Translations under genes and position numbers: made by a program | Shown here: piece by piece, positions 1 through 10,153 of the stretch | Layout of the letters: every line of letters begins with the position of its first letter | Position numbering within the stretch: the stretch's first letter is position 1 | NCBI GenBank assembly: GCA_027886185.1 | Contig: WOAB01000528.1 | Location: 992,001 to 1,056,000, forward strand | Reading direction: 5' to 3' | DNA length: 64,000 nt | Origin: Rheum nobile | Taxonomy: Eukaryota; Streptophyta; Magnoliopsida; Caryophyllales; Polygonaceae | Notes under the pieces: model-generated | What the model was told of the DNA's origin: nothing | The model's database searches: none | What the model saw: the letters and a program-made list of their open reading frames with translations, nothing else

Positions 1-370
1 TCAGGGGCTAGAGACGAGGCAGATGGGAACTCGGCCTACCACTCGGCCGAGTTGTTGGCTGTGTCAGGGGCTGGAGCCCTCGTCTCTTGTGGCATTCATT
101 CTCTCGCACATGGCTTGGCTCGGAAGGCCACCAAGTTCCTTAGCGTAGGTTCGGTGAAGCCCTCGACTAAGGTGGGCTCCCTTGAGACGTGGAGGCTTGC
201 CAAGTTCTCGAGCTCCTCTTGCATGCACTTGGCTTGAGCTCTTGTGAGTGGGCCATCTCCTCTCGTGGGCGCCTTGGGTGAGACCTCGGATGCTCCCGCA
301 TCATAAATTCACTAAATTATTATATAATAACGCCCAACACAAGCTCAAAGCCTTGAGATTTTCCTTGCTA
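1..370. other. Left flank, no gene recognised
   Basis: I see no supportable gene here. Positions 30-60 contain ACTCGGCCGAGT, a perfect 12-bp palindrome. The same word begins a palindrome cluster near the 3' end of the CACTA element (about 16851-16893), but the surrounding sequence does not match. The stretch is moderately GC-rich up to about 290 and AT-rich after that. Confidence 0.5.
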
Positions 371-551
371 GTTTTTTTTTAACACCCAAATTAAAGAAAC
401 TTTATTAACTAAGAGTAACCAATGACAATAAATTTGCTAAAACATCAGGAAAAGCAACAGAGAAAATAGAAAGAACAACACTAGAGGGAAATAAAGAAGT
501 TAGAGAATAGGCAGCCGAATTGGCCTGGCGCCTGACATGATTCCATGAACA
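371..551 (-). mobile_element. 3' tail of a LINE-like element
   Basis: This lies just downstream (in minus-strand sense) of the RNase H-like frame. It reads through a short AT-rich trailer with an AATAAA-like signal near 395-405 and ends in a run of ten T on the plus strand at 371-380, which would be a poly(A) tail. RNase H followed by a poly(A) tail is the usual 3' end of plant L1-type LINEs that carry an RVT_3 domain. No target duplication was found, so a degraded host gene remains possible. Confidence 0.45.
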
Positions 552-932
552 CTAAGAGAAGCTTGCTTGAAGAGACCTAATCCGGGACTGGGAGAGAAGA
601 GATCTCAGTTGGCCCTTCCATGGCTTGGGTTTAGTGAGCTTAGACATGAGTGACATGCAATCGGTTTCGCACAACACATGAGAAATGTCATGGTCAATGC
701 AGCATTCCAATGCCCAGCAGTTGGCCTCCGCTTCAACAAGCTCGACATCGTCTGAACCTTGAACAATCCTTGAGCCGTATAGACACGCCACACTTTCACT
801 ATCAAGGACAGGGAAACCAATGCAGGCAAAGCCATCTGAGCGAACAACATCATCACAGTTGAGTTTAAGGATGCCAGCCGGTGGCCGAGTCCAATGAAAT
901 TCCGAGGAGACAGCAGCGTCGGGTACTGTAGC
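552..932 (-). pseudogene. RNase H-like (RVT_3) domain, 3' part, split by the copia insertion
   Basis: The minus strand reads through a plant RVT_3-type RNase H fold. It has a tryptophan/proline-rich lead-in (HWTRPPAGILKLNCDD), then EAEANCWAL, then CETDCMSL. These match the positions of the first Asp, the Glu and the second Asp of the catalytic set. The frame is open to a stop at 552. The upstream half of the same frame is at 51530-51640, beyond the copia element, and the two halves join in frame across the duplicated GTAGC. In plants this fold occurs both at the C-terminus of L1-type LINE pol and in many LINE-derived single-domain genes. The T run at 371-380 favours a LINE. Before copia inserted, the frame carried no visible stop in this part. 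Confidence 0.65.
928..932. repeat. Target duplication of the 51-kb copia element (left)
   Basis: GTAGC directly precedes the TGTTGGG LTR end at 933 and is repeated exactly at 51525-51529 after the other LTR end. It fixes the element boundaries. Confidence 0.95.
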
Positions 933-1658
933 TGTTGGGATTAGATGCGTATAAGCGGAATTTCATAAAATTATTTTCTAGCATCTAATAAGGATCTCAT
1001 GCATAAATCAATAGGAATCAAGTAGAAGTAGAGTTACATACCGTTTAATGCGAGTCTAAAACGTTCCGGCAGAATTTCAGCGGAGATCGAAAGCCCCAAG
1101 TGTGGCTTCTCTACTTGGTCCACACGAGTCTGGAGTCTGGATCACCTTTGGTCTCATCTGCTAGAACAAACGAATGAAAGGCGCAAGCTTGGCTCCTGGG
1201 AGGGTTCGGCCGTACATGTGTTGTTGGAGGAGGAGAGTGTGTTCGTTTTTCTTTTGGTAACGATTACTTATAAGATCATATCTTATCTTTGGTAATAGAT
1301 ATAATATCTTCATATTGTATCTATATCTTCTAATAAGATATCTCATTATCTAGTTATTATTAATGATAACTCTTATCTATTAATAATAAAAACCAATCTC
1401 CCAATTTAGCCATAGGGCCGAAATCCATGTCCAACATGGGTTTCCGGTTCAGTTTGATCCAGCCCGATAACTCTATGTGTGTGACCTCATAGGACCCGGT
1501 TATTATAGCCATGAGCCTAAACCGATTAAGCCCATTAATCGTAGTTGGCTTCTAGCAAAGCACTACGATCCCTAAAATACCCGGATTGTAAATATCCATT
1601 AATAGTCATATTCCATGTTCGGTAATTGCACCTTTAATTAAAGGACACAATTCCTTCA
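933..1658 (-). repeat. copia-1 3' LTR
   Basis: This LTR is 726 bp with TG/CA ends. It is nearly identical by eye to the interrupted right LTR (39772-40047 plus 51075-51524). On the plus strand it is followed by the polypurine tract, which marks it as the 3' LTR of a minus-strand element. Confidence 0.95.
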
Positions 1659-1682
1659 ATCTCCCACTTGTCCTTAAAACAA
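1659..1682 (-). other. copia-1 polypurine tract region
   Basis: Read on the minus strand this is a purine-rich run (AAGGACAAGTGGGAGAT) abutting the LTR end. It would be the plus-strand DNA primer for reverse transcription. Confidence 0.8.
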
Positions 1683-2480
1683 GTGTGCAATGTTAAATTC
1701 CTTTGTCTCTTAATGTCTTATTTGATGATATGATGACATTCATATCTCTTATCAAATGTGTTTCTTGAACTCTTGAGTTTGAACTGTGAAATAACGGATG
1801 ATTACAGATAATCCATCCGAGCATGGCCATGCATTTTTCAGTTCTTGCTCTTCAAGTGGCCGAGACACCATTCATGTCCATGCATCACAGTATGCATGAA
1901 GGAGGAGGACTTCTCCAGTCTTATATGACTATAGCTCCCACTCAACTTTTGGCAATCTCAATCATTGCCTTTATAACTGTTTGTTACGGTCAGCGTTTAA
2001 CAGCGTCAAAGACATACCAATCATCAAGAGAAACCATATCATACTCATGTCTGAGGAATCTACCAATCATGGTTTGACTTACAACTCTTCAATCCCTTTT
2101 GGAGAGTCTTAAGGTGGGTCATGTCCTATATGTATCATCCATACATATCTATGTAATTGACTAGACATCTCTATGTCCCTATAGCCTATGAAACCTGGCG
2201 CTATCAGTCAACTTACAATACAGTTTTTAATGTAGTCATTTATGTCCAAGTTAATGACTTAGACCATGGACTTTGAATAATTCATAACTTCAGTTCACTT
2301 AATGGGGTTTCATTCACCAAAACACTTATGATGAGCCCATTTGCGAATTATAAACTATTTGGACATTTTATTTAATTCCAAGCAATGATTAAATAAGAAT
2401 GAAAGTTGTATATCATATAATCAAGCATAAAACGTGTCTGACATTCATAAAATAAAGTTCATAATGTAAGACAATGTAAT
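1683..2480. other. copia-1 3' untranslated region
   Basis: About 800 bp lie between the end of the RNase H frame and the polypurine tract. I see no coding signal and no nested element in it. Confidence 0.6.
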
Positions 2481-4164
2481 CTCAAAGCCATTCTCCAATG
2501 TGCTTGAGCCCCTTGGCCCTAGTATGACTCTCATGCTTGGGCCTAGGCATAGGCTTGGTCAGTGGATCTGCAATGTTGTCATCTGTGTGCACTTTGCACA
2601 TCCTTACGTCTCCTCTATCAACGATATCCTCGAACGACTAACTCGTCATCACCCCCATTTACCAAGAAGTCATTCTTGGTTCTTCTCAAGTACTTCAGGA
2701 TGTTCTTGGCTGCACACCAGTGTGCATCTCCGGGATTCGATTGGTATATGCTACACATGCTCAAAGCAAATGCAACATCGGGGCATGTACATATCATGGC
2801 ATACATGATAGATCCTATAGCAGAAGCACAAGGTATCTTGATCATCTTCTCTAGCTCAGTAGGTGTCTTAGGACACTGCTTCTTGCTGAGGTATATGTCA
2901 TGTTGCATGGGTAGAAATCCTTTCTTGGAATCCTGTATTTTGAACCTGTCAAGAACCTTATCTATATAAGTTCCTTGACTTAATCCAAGCAGTCTCTTAG
3001 AACTATCTCTATAGATCTTGATATCGAATATGTACTCTGCTTCTCCTAGGTCCTTCATTGAAAAACATTTCTTCAGCCATCCCTTAACGGACTATAGCAT
3101 CGGAATGTCATTTCCAATGAGCAGTATGTCATCAACATACAGGACCAAGAAGACCACTTTGCTCCCACTAAACTTCTTGTAAACACAAGGCTCTTCTTTG
3201 CATCTGATGAAGTCAAACTCTTTGATAGCTTCATCAAATCGAATGTTCCAACTCCTGGATGTTTGCTTAAGTCCATAAATGGACTTCTTAAGCTTGCATA
3301 CTTTCCTAGGGTCTGTTGGATCTTCAAAACCCTCTGGTTGTGTCATGTGCACATTCTCTTCTAAATATCCATTTAGAAAAGCGGTCTTGACATCCATTTG
3401 CCAAATCTCATAATCATAATAAGCGGCAATAGCTAGGAGTATCCTAATGGACCTGATCATAACGACCGGTGAAATCGTCTCGTCATAGTCAGTACCATGA
3501 ATCTTTTTAAAACCCTTGGCAACTAGTTTGAAAACCCATTTGCATCCGATGGGTTTTGCCCCATCTGGCACATCTATCAAGTCCCAGACTTGATTCTCAG
3601 ACATAGAATCCATTTCAGATTTCATGGCCTTGATCCATTTCTCGGAGTCTGGACCTGTCGCTGTTTGCTTATAGGTGGCAGGCTCTCCGCTTTCTAAAAG
3701 CATAATATCAAGGCTTGCAGTCAAGATGAAATCGTCATATCGTCTTGGTTGTGCCCTTGGCTTGTTTGATCTACGTGTGGGTTCAATGACTGGATCATTT
3801 TCCACAACTGTTTATGGGTCCTCATTTGAATCTGGTTCTTGAGGTATTAGTTATGATACCTGGACGACTCCCCTTTGGGGATTTATGCCTCCAGATACTG
3901 GCATCTCCTCATCGGCATCGTCCATGTCAACTTATTGTTGGGTTTGTTGCTCATCTTGAACTTCTTCAAGATGAACATTTCTCCCACTTGGCTTCTTGGA
4001 AATAAATTCTTTTTTTCCAAAAAGACACTATCCCTTGCAACAAACACTTTGTGTTCAGTGGGATTGTAGAAGTAGTATCCCTTGGTTTCCTTAGGATACC
4101 CTATAAAGAAGCACTTATCTGATAGTAAACGCTTTACATAAGCTTCACATCCCCAGATTTTCAG
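2481..4164 (-). pseudogene. copia-1 pol: integrase C-terminus, reverse transcriptase, truncated RNase H
   Basis: Reading leftwards, the frame starts with the integrase C-terminal zone (WGCEAY, FIGYPKE) and a poorly conserved linker that carries at least three stops, one of them after DEQQTQQ. RT follows: WIKAMKSEMDSM, GCKWVFK, WQMDVKTAFLNG, QPEGFEDP, SIYGLKQ and the catalytic LYVDDILLIG are all visible. Defects: about 16-17 residues are missing in frame between GCKWVFK and LVAKGF; a TAG follows NDIPML at about 3090; and the central RNase H domain is deleted. After VVRGY (about 2610) the sequence jumps to KVHTDDNIADPLTKPM, the usual pol C-terminus, which ends near 2481. This was the polymerase of the copia element and is now inactive. 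Confidence 0.9.
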
Positions 4165-4169
4165 AAAGG

Positions 4170-5514
4170 TGATCAGCGCTACTTTGTAGGGTTTAACTAG
4201 GAGTTGTTACCGGTGTTTTGGGTACCATTTGGAGATGTTTAGAGCGTATTATAGAGATCGGAGTTGAGGAGTAGATGTGTGCAGATATGGTGGTTTGGAG
4301 AAGCTTAAATGAAGATATATTGAAGAGAGAAGGAAGCCACCCAAGAAGACGAAGAAGTAGAACCAAGTGGTTCTACAGGAGCAAAATCGCGGTCGCGGAG
4401 GCCATGGCCGCGGTCGCGGCAAATAGACGAGAGGCGAAGTGGAGAAAATCGAAGAACCGCAATCGCGGAATTCCAAGGCTGGGTCGCGGAAAAGTCGAGA
4501 GCAAAAGAGTATCAGTGTTTATTTTCCGCGATCGTGAAATCTTTCTCCGCGATCGCGGAAATCTATGTCATCAGCGCGTCAGAGGATTTTCCGAAGTTTT
4601 ACTTTTATTTTATTTTATTTTTCTTTAATTCTTTATTCCGGTAGGATTATATTATTTCCATTTAGATTAAACTTGTTATCTTTTTAGCTTTAGGTTTTGG
4701 GTTAGGTTATTTAACCTAATTTTCCCAGCCACTTTCATTGATTATTCAGTTTTAGTTTTACAGTCAGTATTGTTTTCCCTTTGAGTTATGAAGAACTAAA
4801 CACCATTTGCTTAGTCCGACAATTGAAGCCTTCATTTGATATATGATTGTGAGGTTATAATTATATTCCTATTCCTTTGGATTATATCTTTTCTCTTGAA
4901 CTTATTCCTATTGATTCTTATTGATTTGACTGGTCTGGCCAACTAGTTGATATTAGTAATTGTCTATTGCTAGGGTTTGGATATTTCAGGTTGAGATTCC
5001 TTATCTTGTGTAGCAAACATGATATTCTAGGACTGGTAGGACTAGTTTATTGTGAAAGAGAATTGATTATATGTTAAATACTGCGGGTTGTGGTGTTGCA
5101 TGTATCCTGGTTAATTCCTATGCGTCCTGCAGCTATTGTTCTAAATCTTGATGGTTTCTTGTGCGTTCGATAGTTAGGGTTATCGGGACTGATAGGACTG
5201 GTAACTAATTCAGAATAGGGACAGGAATAATCATAGGAAGGAATAGAGATAATCTAGGATCAATCAATCAAATGAATGGTGGATATTTGTTTAGCTAAGT
5301 GTTTTTCCCAATTTGATTACAAACATTTGCTTTTGTTTCCTTTGTTTAATTGTTTACAAACAACCAACCAAAACCCCCCCTCTGTTACTTTTGCATGCAA
5401 ATTTACATAAATAAAGACAACTTCTCCCTGTGGGATTCGACCCTTGCTTGTCTATTCTACTGAGTTAGGTTTGTTTAGGATTATTTTGTTTAGGTGTCAC
5501 GACAACGCTTATCA
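4170..5514 (-). mobile_element. Solo LTR A (TGAT...ATCA family)
   Basis: This 1,345-bp block starts TGATCAGCG and ends CGCTTATCA. It is flanked by AAAGG at 4165-4169 and 5515-5519. Removing it restores the copia integrase codons L-S-F-L-K-I-W. It is the inverted counterpart of copies B (60687-62057) and C (15070-16615): all share the TGATAAGCGTTGTCGTGACACC-like end, a GGGATTCGACCC-type motif (here 5432-5443) and long internal similarity. TG/CA ends, a 5-bp target duplication and no internal coding region fit a solo LTR left by LTR-LTR recombination. It carries CG-rich near-palindromes at 4388-4398, 4408-4419 and 4547-4558. I see no full-length parent in the window, and the sense orientation is not certain. 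Confidence 0.75.
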
Positions 5515-5519
5515 AAAGG

Positions 5520-5633
5520 ACAGACTTGGAACTCTTCCAGTCCATATCTCATATGGTGTCTTGTCTATAGTCATTGACGGAGTCCTGTTTAATGTGAACG
5601 CAACGGTTGTGAGGGCATATCCCCAGAAGGATA
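5520..5633 (-). pseudogene. copia-1 integrase, middle fragment
   Basis: This short stretch of copia coding sequence is stranded between solo LTR A and the CACTA element. It reads SFWGYALTT, TLNRTPS and TPYEIWTGRVPSL, the conserved segment just after the catalytic core of copia integrases. It continues in frame with the integrase core at 17228-17890 once the CACTA element is removed. No stop lies within the fragment. Confidence 0.9.
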
Positions 5634-5636
5634 ATG

Positions 5637-6060
5637 CACTAGTGGAAAAAACACTTTTTGAGGCTCCCTTTTAGAGGCGTACATAGTACAAAATGCCTCA
5701 ATAACGACTTAGGCAATCACTTTTTTTGGTTTTTGAGGCGGATAATTAATTTATACGCCTCAAAAATATTTTTTGAGGCGGGCAAATTAATATACGCTTC
5801 AACAAGTATCCGAAAAAACATTTCTCGCTAAAGTATTAGAGGCGGGCCAGGGTAAGGCCCGCCTCTAATTCTAACTAATTGAGGCGGGCCAAGTAGCCAG
5901 CCTCAATTAAAGCTTGTTGAGGCGGGCCTCTTAAAGCCTGCCTCAACAAGTATGTCCAGTAGAGGCGGGCATATAAGGCCCGCCTTTATTAGACCATTAG
6001 TCGTAATACTTATAGAGGCGGGCATGTTAGGCCCGCCTCTATAAGCTCAACCCTAATTAA
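5637..6060. repeat. CACTA 5' terminal inverted repeat and subterminal repeat array
   Basis: After the CACTAGTGG terminus come repeated units of GAGGCGGGC and its complement GCCCGCCTC, in both orientations. They lie from about 5740 to 6045 and are often paired as small inverted repeats separated by 8-15 bp. In En/Spm such arrays are bound by the TNPA protein; here that is inference from family knowledge. The matching array at the other end spans about 16895-17215. Confidence 0.9.
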
Positions 6061-6837
6061 AAAAAAACAGTTGCTGCTTTCCTTCATTTTCCTCTTCGTA
6101 TCCTCCTCTTCTCGTCCCGAGCTCCGACGACGATCTCCGACTTCATCGATCTCCTCCGTCTTCCCTACTTCATCGATCTCCTCCGTCTTCCCGACTTCAT
6201 CGATCTCCTCCGTATTCGCCGAGCTCCGACTTCATCTCCCTTTGCCGAGCTCCCTCCCTTCGCCGAGCTCCCTCTAATACTTCAACGCACTCGAAGCCAA
6301 GTCAGGTATCAACATCCTTTGCGCCCTCGACGTTCACATCCCCTTTCCTTGTCCGTTCGCTTCTCAATGCTTTAGTTTTTCGGTTTTAGGTTCTTACTTC
6401 AGTATTTGAAATGATGGATGCATGCTTCTTTTTCTTTGAACTGATGCAAACGAGTATGACTGTTCTGGCGATCTTGCTAATTTTGCATGTGAAGTAGTTT
6501 CAATGATGGTAGAGTTTTGGGAAGACTGATTGTATTTGGACATGCTCTTGTGGTTTTGGATATTTATGATAGTCGGGTAGGCAATAAAAGTAAATGAATA
6601 CGGCTACAATAATATCCAGTTTGGGTGACATGGATTAATATTTTTTAGCTCCTACAAATACATAGCAGTTTTGATGAGTGAAGCTTCTTACTAGTCTTAG
6701 AAAAGCTATATAAATAAAGCAAAAGTGAAAAGAATCACATTCTTTATTTAATTGGTGAAATGACATTCTGCAGGCTGATAAGGGCATTGCCTTGAATGAT
6801 CGATATTGGGTCAAGGTAATACTTCTACCCTAATTCC
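6061..6837. other. CACTA 5' leader region
   Basis: This is probably the transcribed leader of the transposase gene. A pyrimidine-rich stretch at 6075-6290 contains a degenerate 27-bp tandem repeat (CATCGATCTCCTCCGTCTTCC units, about 6147-6215). I do not trust the 68-residue serine-rich frame there as a protein. No other feature is seen. Confidence 0.5.
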
Positions 6838-6920
6838 TTAGGCCCTTGGCGGGATAGAATTCATAATTTAGGCCCTTGGCGGGATAGAATTCATAATTTA
6901 GGCCTTTGGCGGGATAGTTG
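6835..6920 (+). repeat. 30-bp tandem repeat, three copies
   Basis: The unit TTAGGCCCTTGGCGGGATAG followed by AATTCATAAT occurs two full times, and a third partial copy ends at 6916. One further copy (TTAGGCCCTTGGCAGGATAG) sits beyond the nested LTR element at about 12495-12515. The LTR element therefore inserted inside this array. Confidence 0.85.
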
Positions 6921-6946
6921 AGTTTGTATTTTTTCTTGCTTGGTTG

Positions 6947-9285
6947 TGTAACGCCCCCAAATTTAAACCCTTTTGAAAGCATTACCGCCGATGACCCCGG
7001 ACGAAAACCCCGAAGTCACCCCAGGCTTTTCCAAACGATATAACAATCATCAAACCACAGTTATAATACCAAATATCATAACTTTTATTAAACCACAGTC
7101 TCGGAATTACACATGATTCCAGACAAAATGAAATACATCATCAGAATTTAACACAGCGGAAGACTTACAACAAAATCACCTTTTTAACACAGCAGAAGAC
7201 TTTTAAACAAGGCGATAAAATAACTTGTCAAAACACCGTTCATTTTCATAGTCGTTCTAGCCTTCATGGATCCTGCAACCTATCTGATGTGTCGAAACGG
7301 ACGGACGACACCAACCATGACGATGCAGATAACAAATACAATTAGTTAGTCTAAATGAATAGACTAGCAAGGGCACAAAGCAGAAGGTTCGAAGTAGTTG
7401 TATTAGGTTAGACTCATCGCTTCTCGAATAATAACCGATGACGATAGTCAACCATCATACTCCTACTAGAATAAACAAGAGGTATGCACAAGAGAAGATT
7501 CTGGAGACCGAGTCTCACAGCAATCAATCCCAAAAGAAGACTCCAAATAAAATGAGCCTTATAGGAAACATGGCAAATGTTGGGAAACTTAATTTATAAT
7601 ATACACACAATCACATAATCACAGTATCGCATTCGAGCGACTAAAAGTTAAGACGAGCTTTCCTAGATGCACTAGCGCCTAGCTGCACTACTCGCCCAAG
7701 GTATATTAATTGTGTGCGACAACGGCACTTATCTCATTTAATTCCAAAACGATCATCACGTTATAAGCTTTTAAATCTCCCCACAAGAGATATCGGATCT
7801 CCTCATAAGAGATATCATATCTCCTCACAAGAGATATCGGATCTCCTCACAAGAGATACCAGAGGGAATAAATCCCAAAAGATTTGGCACTAGCTAAGTG
7901 CACCACCCTGAGTAAGGGCATGGTCATGACCTTAGAGAGTACTAGGGAAAAATCCACCAAGTACAAGTTATAAAGAAACATCTAAACCCCCACAAGGTAC
8001 ATAGCATTCCTACGAATACTCGTGCTAACTAAACAGTTCAACACAGTCATATATCACATCAAAACAAATCCATCAAGGCCAACATCAAAAACATATATCT
8101 ATACTAGCGTTGTTCTAAGAGAATACAACCTAGTATAATATCATGTTTTATTCACATATATAATAGCGTTGTTCTAACAGATATACAACCTATTATAATA
8201 TCATCTTTTAATCATTTTATCCTTTTAACAAAACTGTTCCCAACATAAACAAGAATCATCCCAAATTAATTAACAACTAAACAATTGATAATTAATGGAA
8301 GTATGGAATGATGAGCAAGAGCGAACCGCCACTTGCCTGAATCCGCAGAAGCTTAAGCAAAGCTTAGAGACAACGGCTCCTGGTTCCGAAACTGGAACAG
8401 ATCTGGAATAATAAATCCCAAAGAAACGCCCCATAACGAGACCCTAATCTTAGATTCAATACACTCATAATTGAATCTAAACGAAAACGAAAAGAATCAA
8501 AGGAAATGAGCCTCGCCCAAGGCCAAACACCCAAGAACACACACTCGGACAAGGCTCGCCGCGGGTGCGGTGAAGCGCTTGCCGCGGGTGCGGTGGATGC
8601 ACAGAGGCGAGAACTTGACATCAGCCATGGAGAAAACTTACCCAAATCGATTCGTTCGACTTCGATTTGTTCTTGGTTTGATCTCCAACCTTCTTATACT
8701 TCTAAACAACACTCAAGAGCACCTTCTCAACTCAAGAAACACTCGATCTCTCTCATACACGAAGCTCAAAAGCTTAGTTTTAATGGAGAAAAATAGAGGA
8801 AAACAGAGGAGGAAGAAGCCGATCGAGCTTGGCTTCTGATTCGACTCCTTTTATAGCTCAACTCGAGCTTCCTCAAAGGGAACAAGCAAGGGGACAAGGG
8901 GACAAGGCAAAGAGCCACTTGGACGTCCACTTGACTGCTCAAACGGCCGTGTCAGACCGGCCTTATCGCGAAGACGACGACCCCTGTTTTCTTGCCCTTG
9001 CCGCGGGTGCGGTGGCGTCCTGCCGCCGGGTGCGGTGAAGGCTAAAATGCTTCGTCTTATCCGAATCACCTTGGGTTAAATTTCTTTAACCCCGGGTTAA
9101 ATATATTCGTACACTAACGACAAATTAACCCCGAAAACACTTCAACTGTATTTTATATTACTCAGAAAAAATATACAGAGCTCAAACATATTACAGAATG
9201 TCCGATATTCTCTGAATTTAATCCGTCTAGTAATACGGGCATAAGAAAACTTTCAAAATACCCTTATAAAATGCGGGATATTACA
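6947..9285 (-). repeat. LARD 3' LTR
   Basis: This LTR is 2,339 bp and is nearly identical by eye to 10154-12474. It contains a 24-bp tandem repeat (7780-7860), a TATA box read on the minus strand at 8847-8856, and CG-rich motif arrays at about 8556-8602 and 8998-9042, one on each side of the TATA box. Confidence 0.92.
7780..7862. repeat. 24-bp tandem repeat inside the LARD LTR
   Basis: Four units of roughly ATCTCCTCACAAGAGATATC are present, each itself a small inverted repeat (TCTC...GAGA). The counterpart in the other LTR is at about 10983-11067. Confidence 0.85.
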
Positions 9286-10153
9286 TTACTACCCCCTTAA
9301 GAAAAATTTCGACCCCGAAACTTGCATTAAGCCAATGAGGAACCTGCCTCAACAACAACTTACTATCTGAACTTAATATCCTTAATCACTTCATCATCTT
9401 ACAAACCTTATCTCCCTACTACATAACATGTAGTAATTCTTACTAACTCCTCAAGATCATGACTATCTTAGCGTAAGAGTCTCCCAAAATCATCATAACG
9501 CTTATTAATGCACCTTTAATAGGAGAACCTGCGTTCCTCCTTCACAATTTCCTTAATGGTACTTCACACCATTCCATCATTTATCTTAAGGTAAGATTAT
9601 CCTTATGCCGTCTCTAACTTAAAATCCTTACAGATTCCTTAACTTTCTCCAAACATAATCTCCACATCTTATTCCTACATTCCTCGAAACGAATCACATA
9701 CGGTACTACTCCTATTTCCTCAAAAAGAGTGATACCACAAGTCTTATAACCTCAAAGCATAACAAGGAAACCGGGAACTCAAGTCTAACTAGAGGTCCGC
9801 CATAACAGATTTAAGAGAAAAGGCACGACTATGAACGGTTATAATTTTTCATTCGAAAATTCAGAGCCTTCGAAAATATTTCGAACAAGTGAAAATATTT
9901 CAACGAGTGAAAATATTTCAAACCGGACCTGTAACATCACCAGGTCAAGCTACCCCAGCCACATCACACACCCAGCCACCCAACGGTGCCGGTACCGGTG
10001 CCGCCCGTGAGTTCACAAGAGCCGTTTGAAAACATTTTCCAAACAAAACGAGTAAATGGTTCATGAAATCCCAAACCCATTTTAAAAACTTTCGGCTCTG
10101 ATTCCAACTCTGTAACAGAGCCTACGAAAACTTTTTAGCTCTGATACCAAATC
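9286..10153 (-). other. LARD internal region
   Basis: This 868-bp internal region has no coding potential. The left edge (9286-9325) is a pyrimidine-rich strand, so a polypurine tract on the minus strand, with the CGACCCCGAAACTTG word that also follows the LTR of the element at 28538. The right half is a leader homologous to that of the gypsy element at 40048. Confidence 0.8.
10138..10149 (-). other. LARD primer-binding site (initiator Met tRNA)
   Basis: GCTCTGATACCA on the plus strand reads TGGTATCAGAGC on the minus strand, the standard plant initiator-Met primer site. It lies 4 bp from the 5' LTR. A decayed second copy (GGCTCTGATTCCA) lies 44 bp away at 10094-10106 and forms a potential hairpin with CAGAGCC at 10116-10122. 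Confidence 0.9.

Noticed and set aside
30..60. Shared palindrome ACTCGGCCGAGT as a link between the left flank and the CACTA end
   Set aside because: Only the short palindrome is shared and the surrounding DNA does not align, so it is most likely chance.
1161..1346. Tyr/Arg-rich minus-strand frame in the copia LTR
   Set aside because: It lies in an AT-rich part of the LTR and is not conserved as a protein in the sister LTR.
4170..5514. Helitron or MITE as an explanation for the TGAT...ATCA family
   Set aside because: Helitrons make no target duplication and end in CTRR with a hairpin. The inverted match at the ends is only about 9 bp, and the 5-bp duplications with TG/CA ends fit LTR integration.
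5634..5640. Alternative CACTA boundaries with a perfect TGC duplication (element starting ACTAG)
   Set aside because: That reading leaves an extra codon in the copia integrase (LPALSFWG). The CACTA...TAGTG boundaries with ATG/CTG restore the family-typical LPxSFWG.
8364..9069. Frames of 70-96 residues in the LARD LTR (also 11571-12258)
   Set aside because: They lie inside LTR regulatory sequence on both strands. No family similarity is visible and no start context favours one of them.
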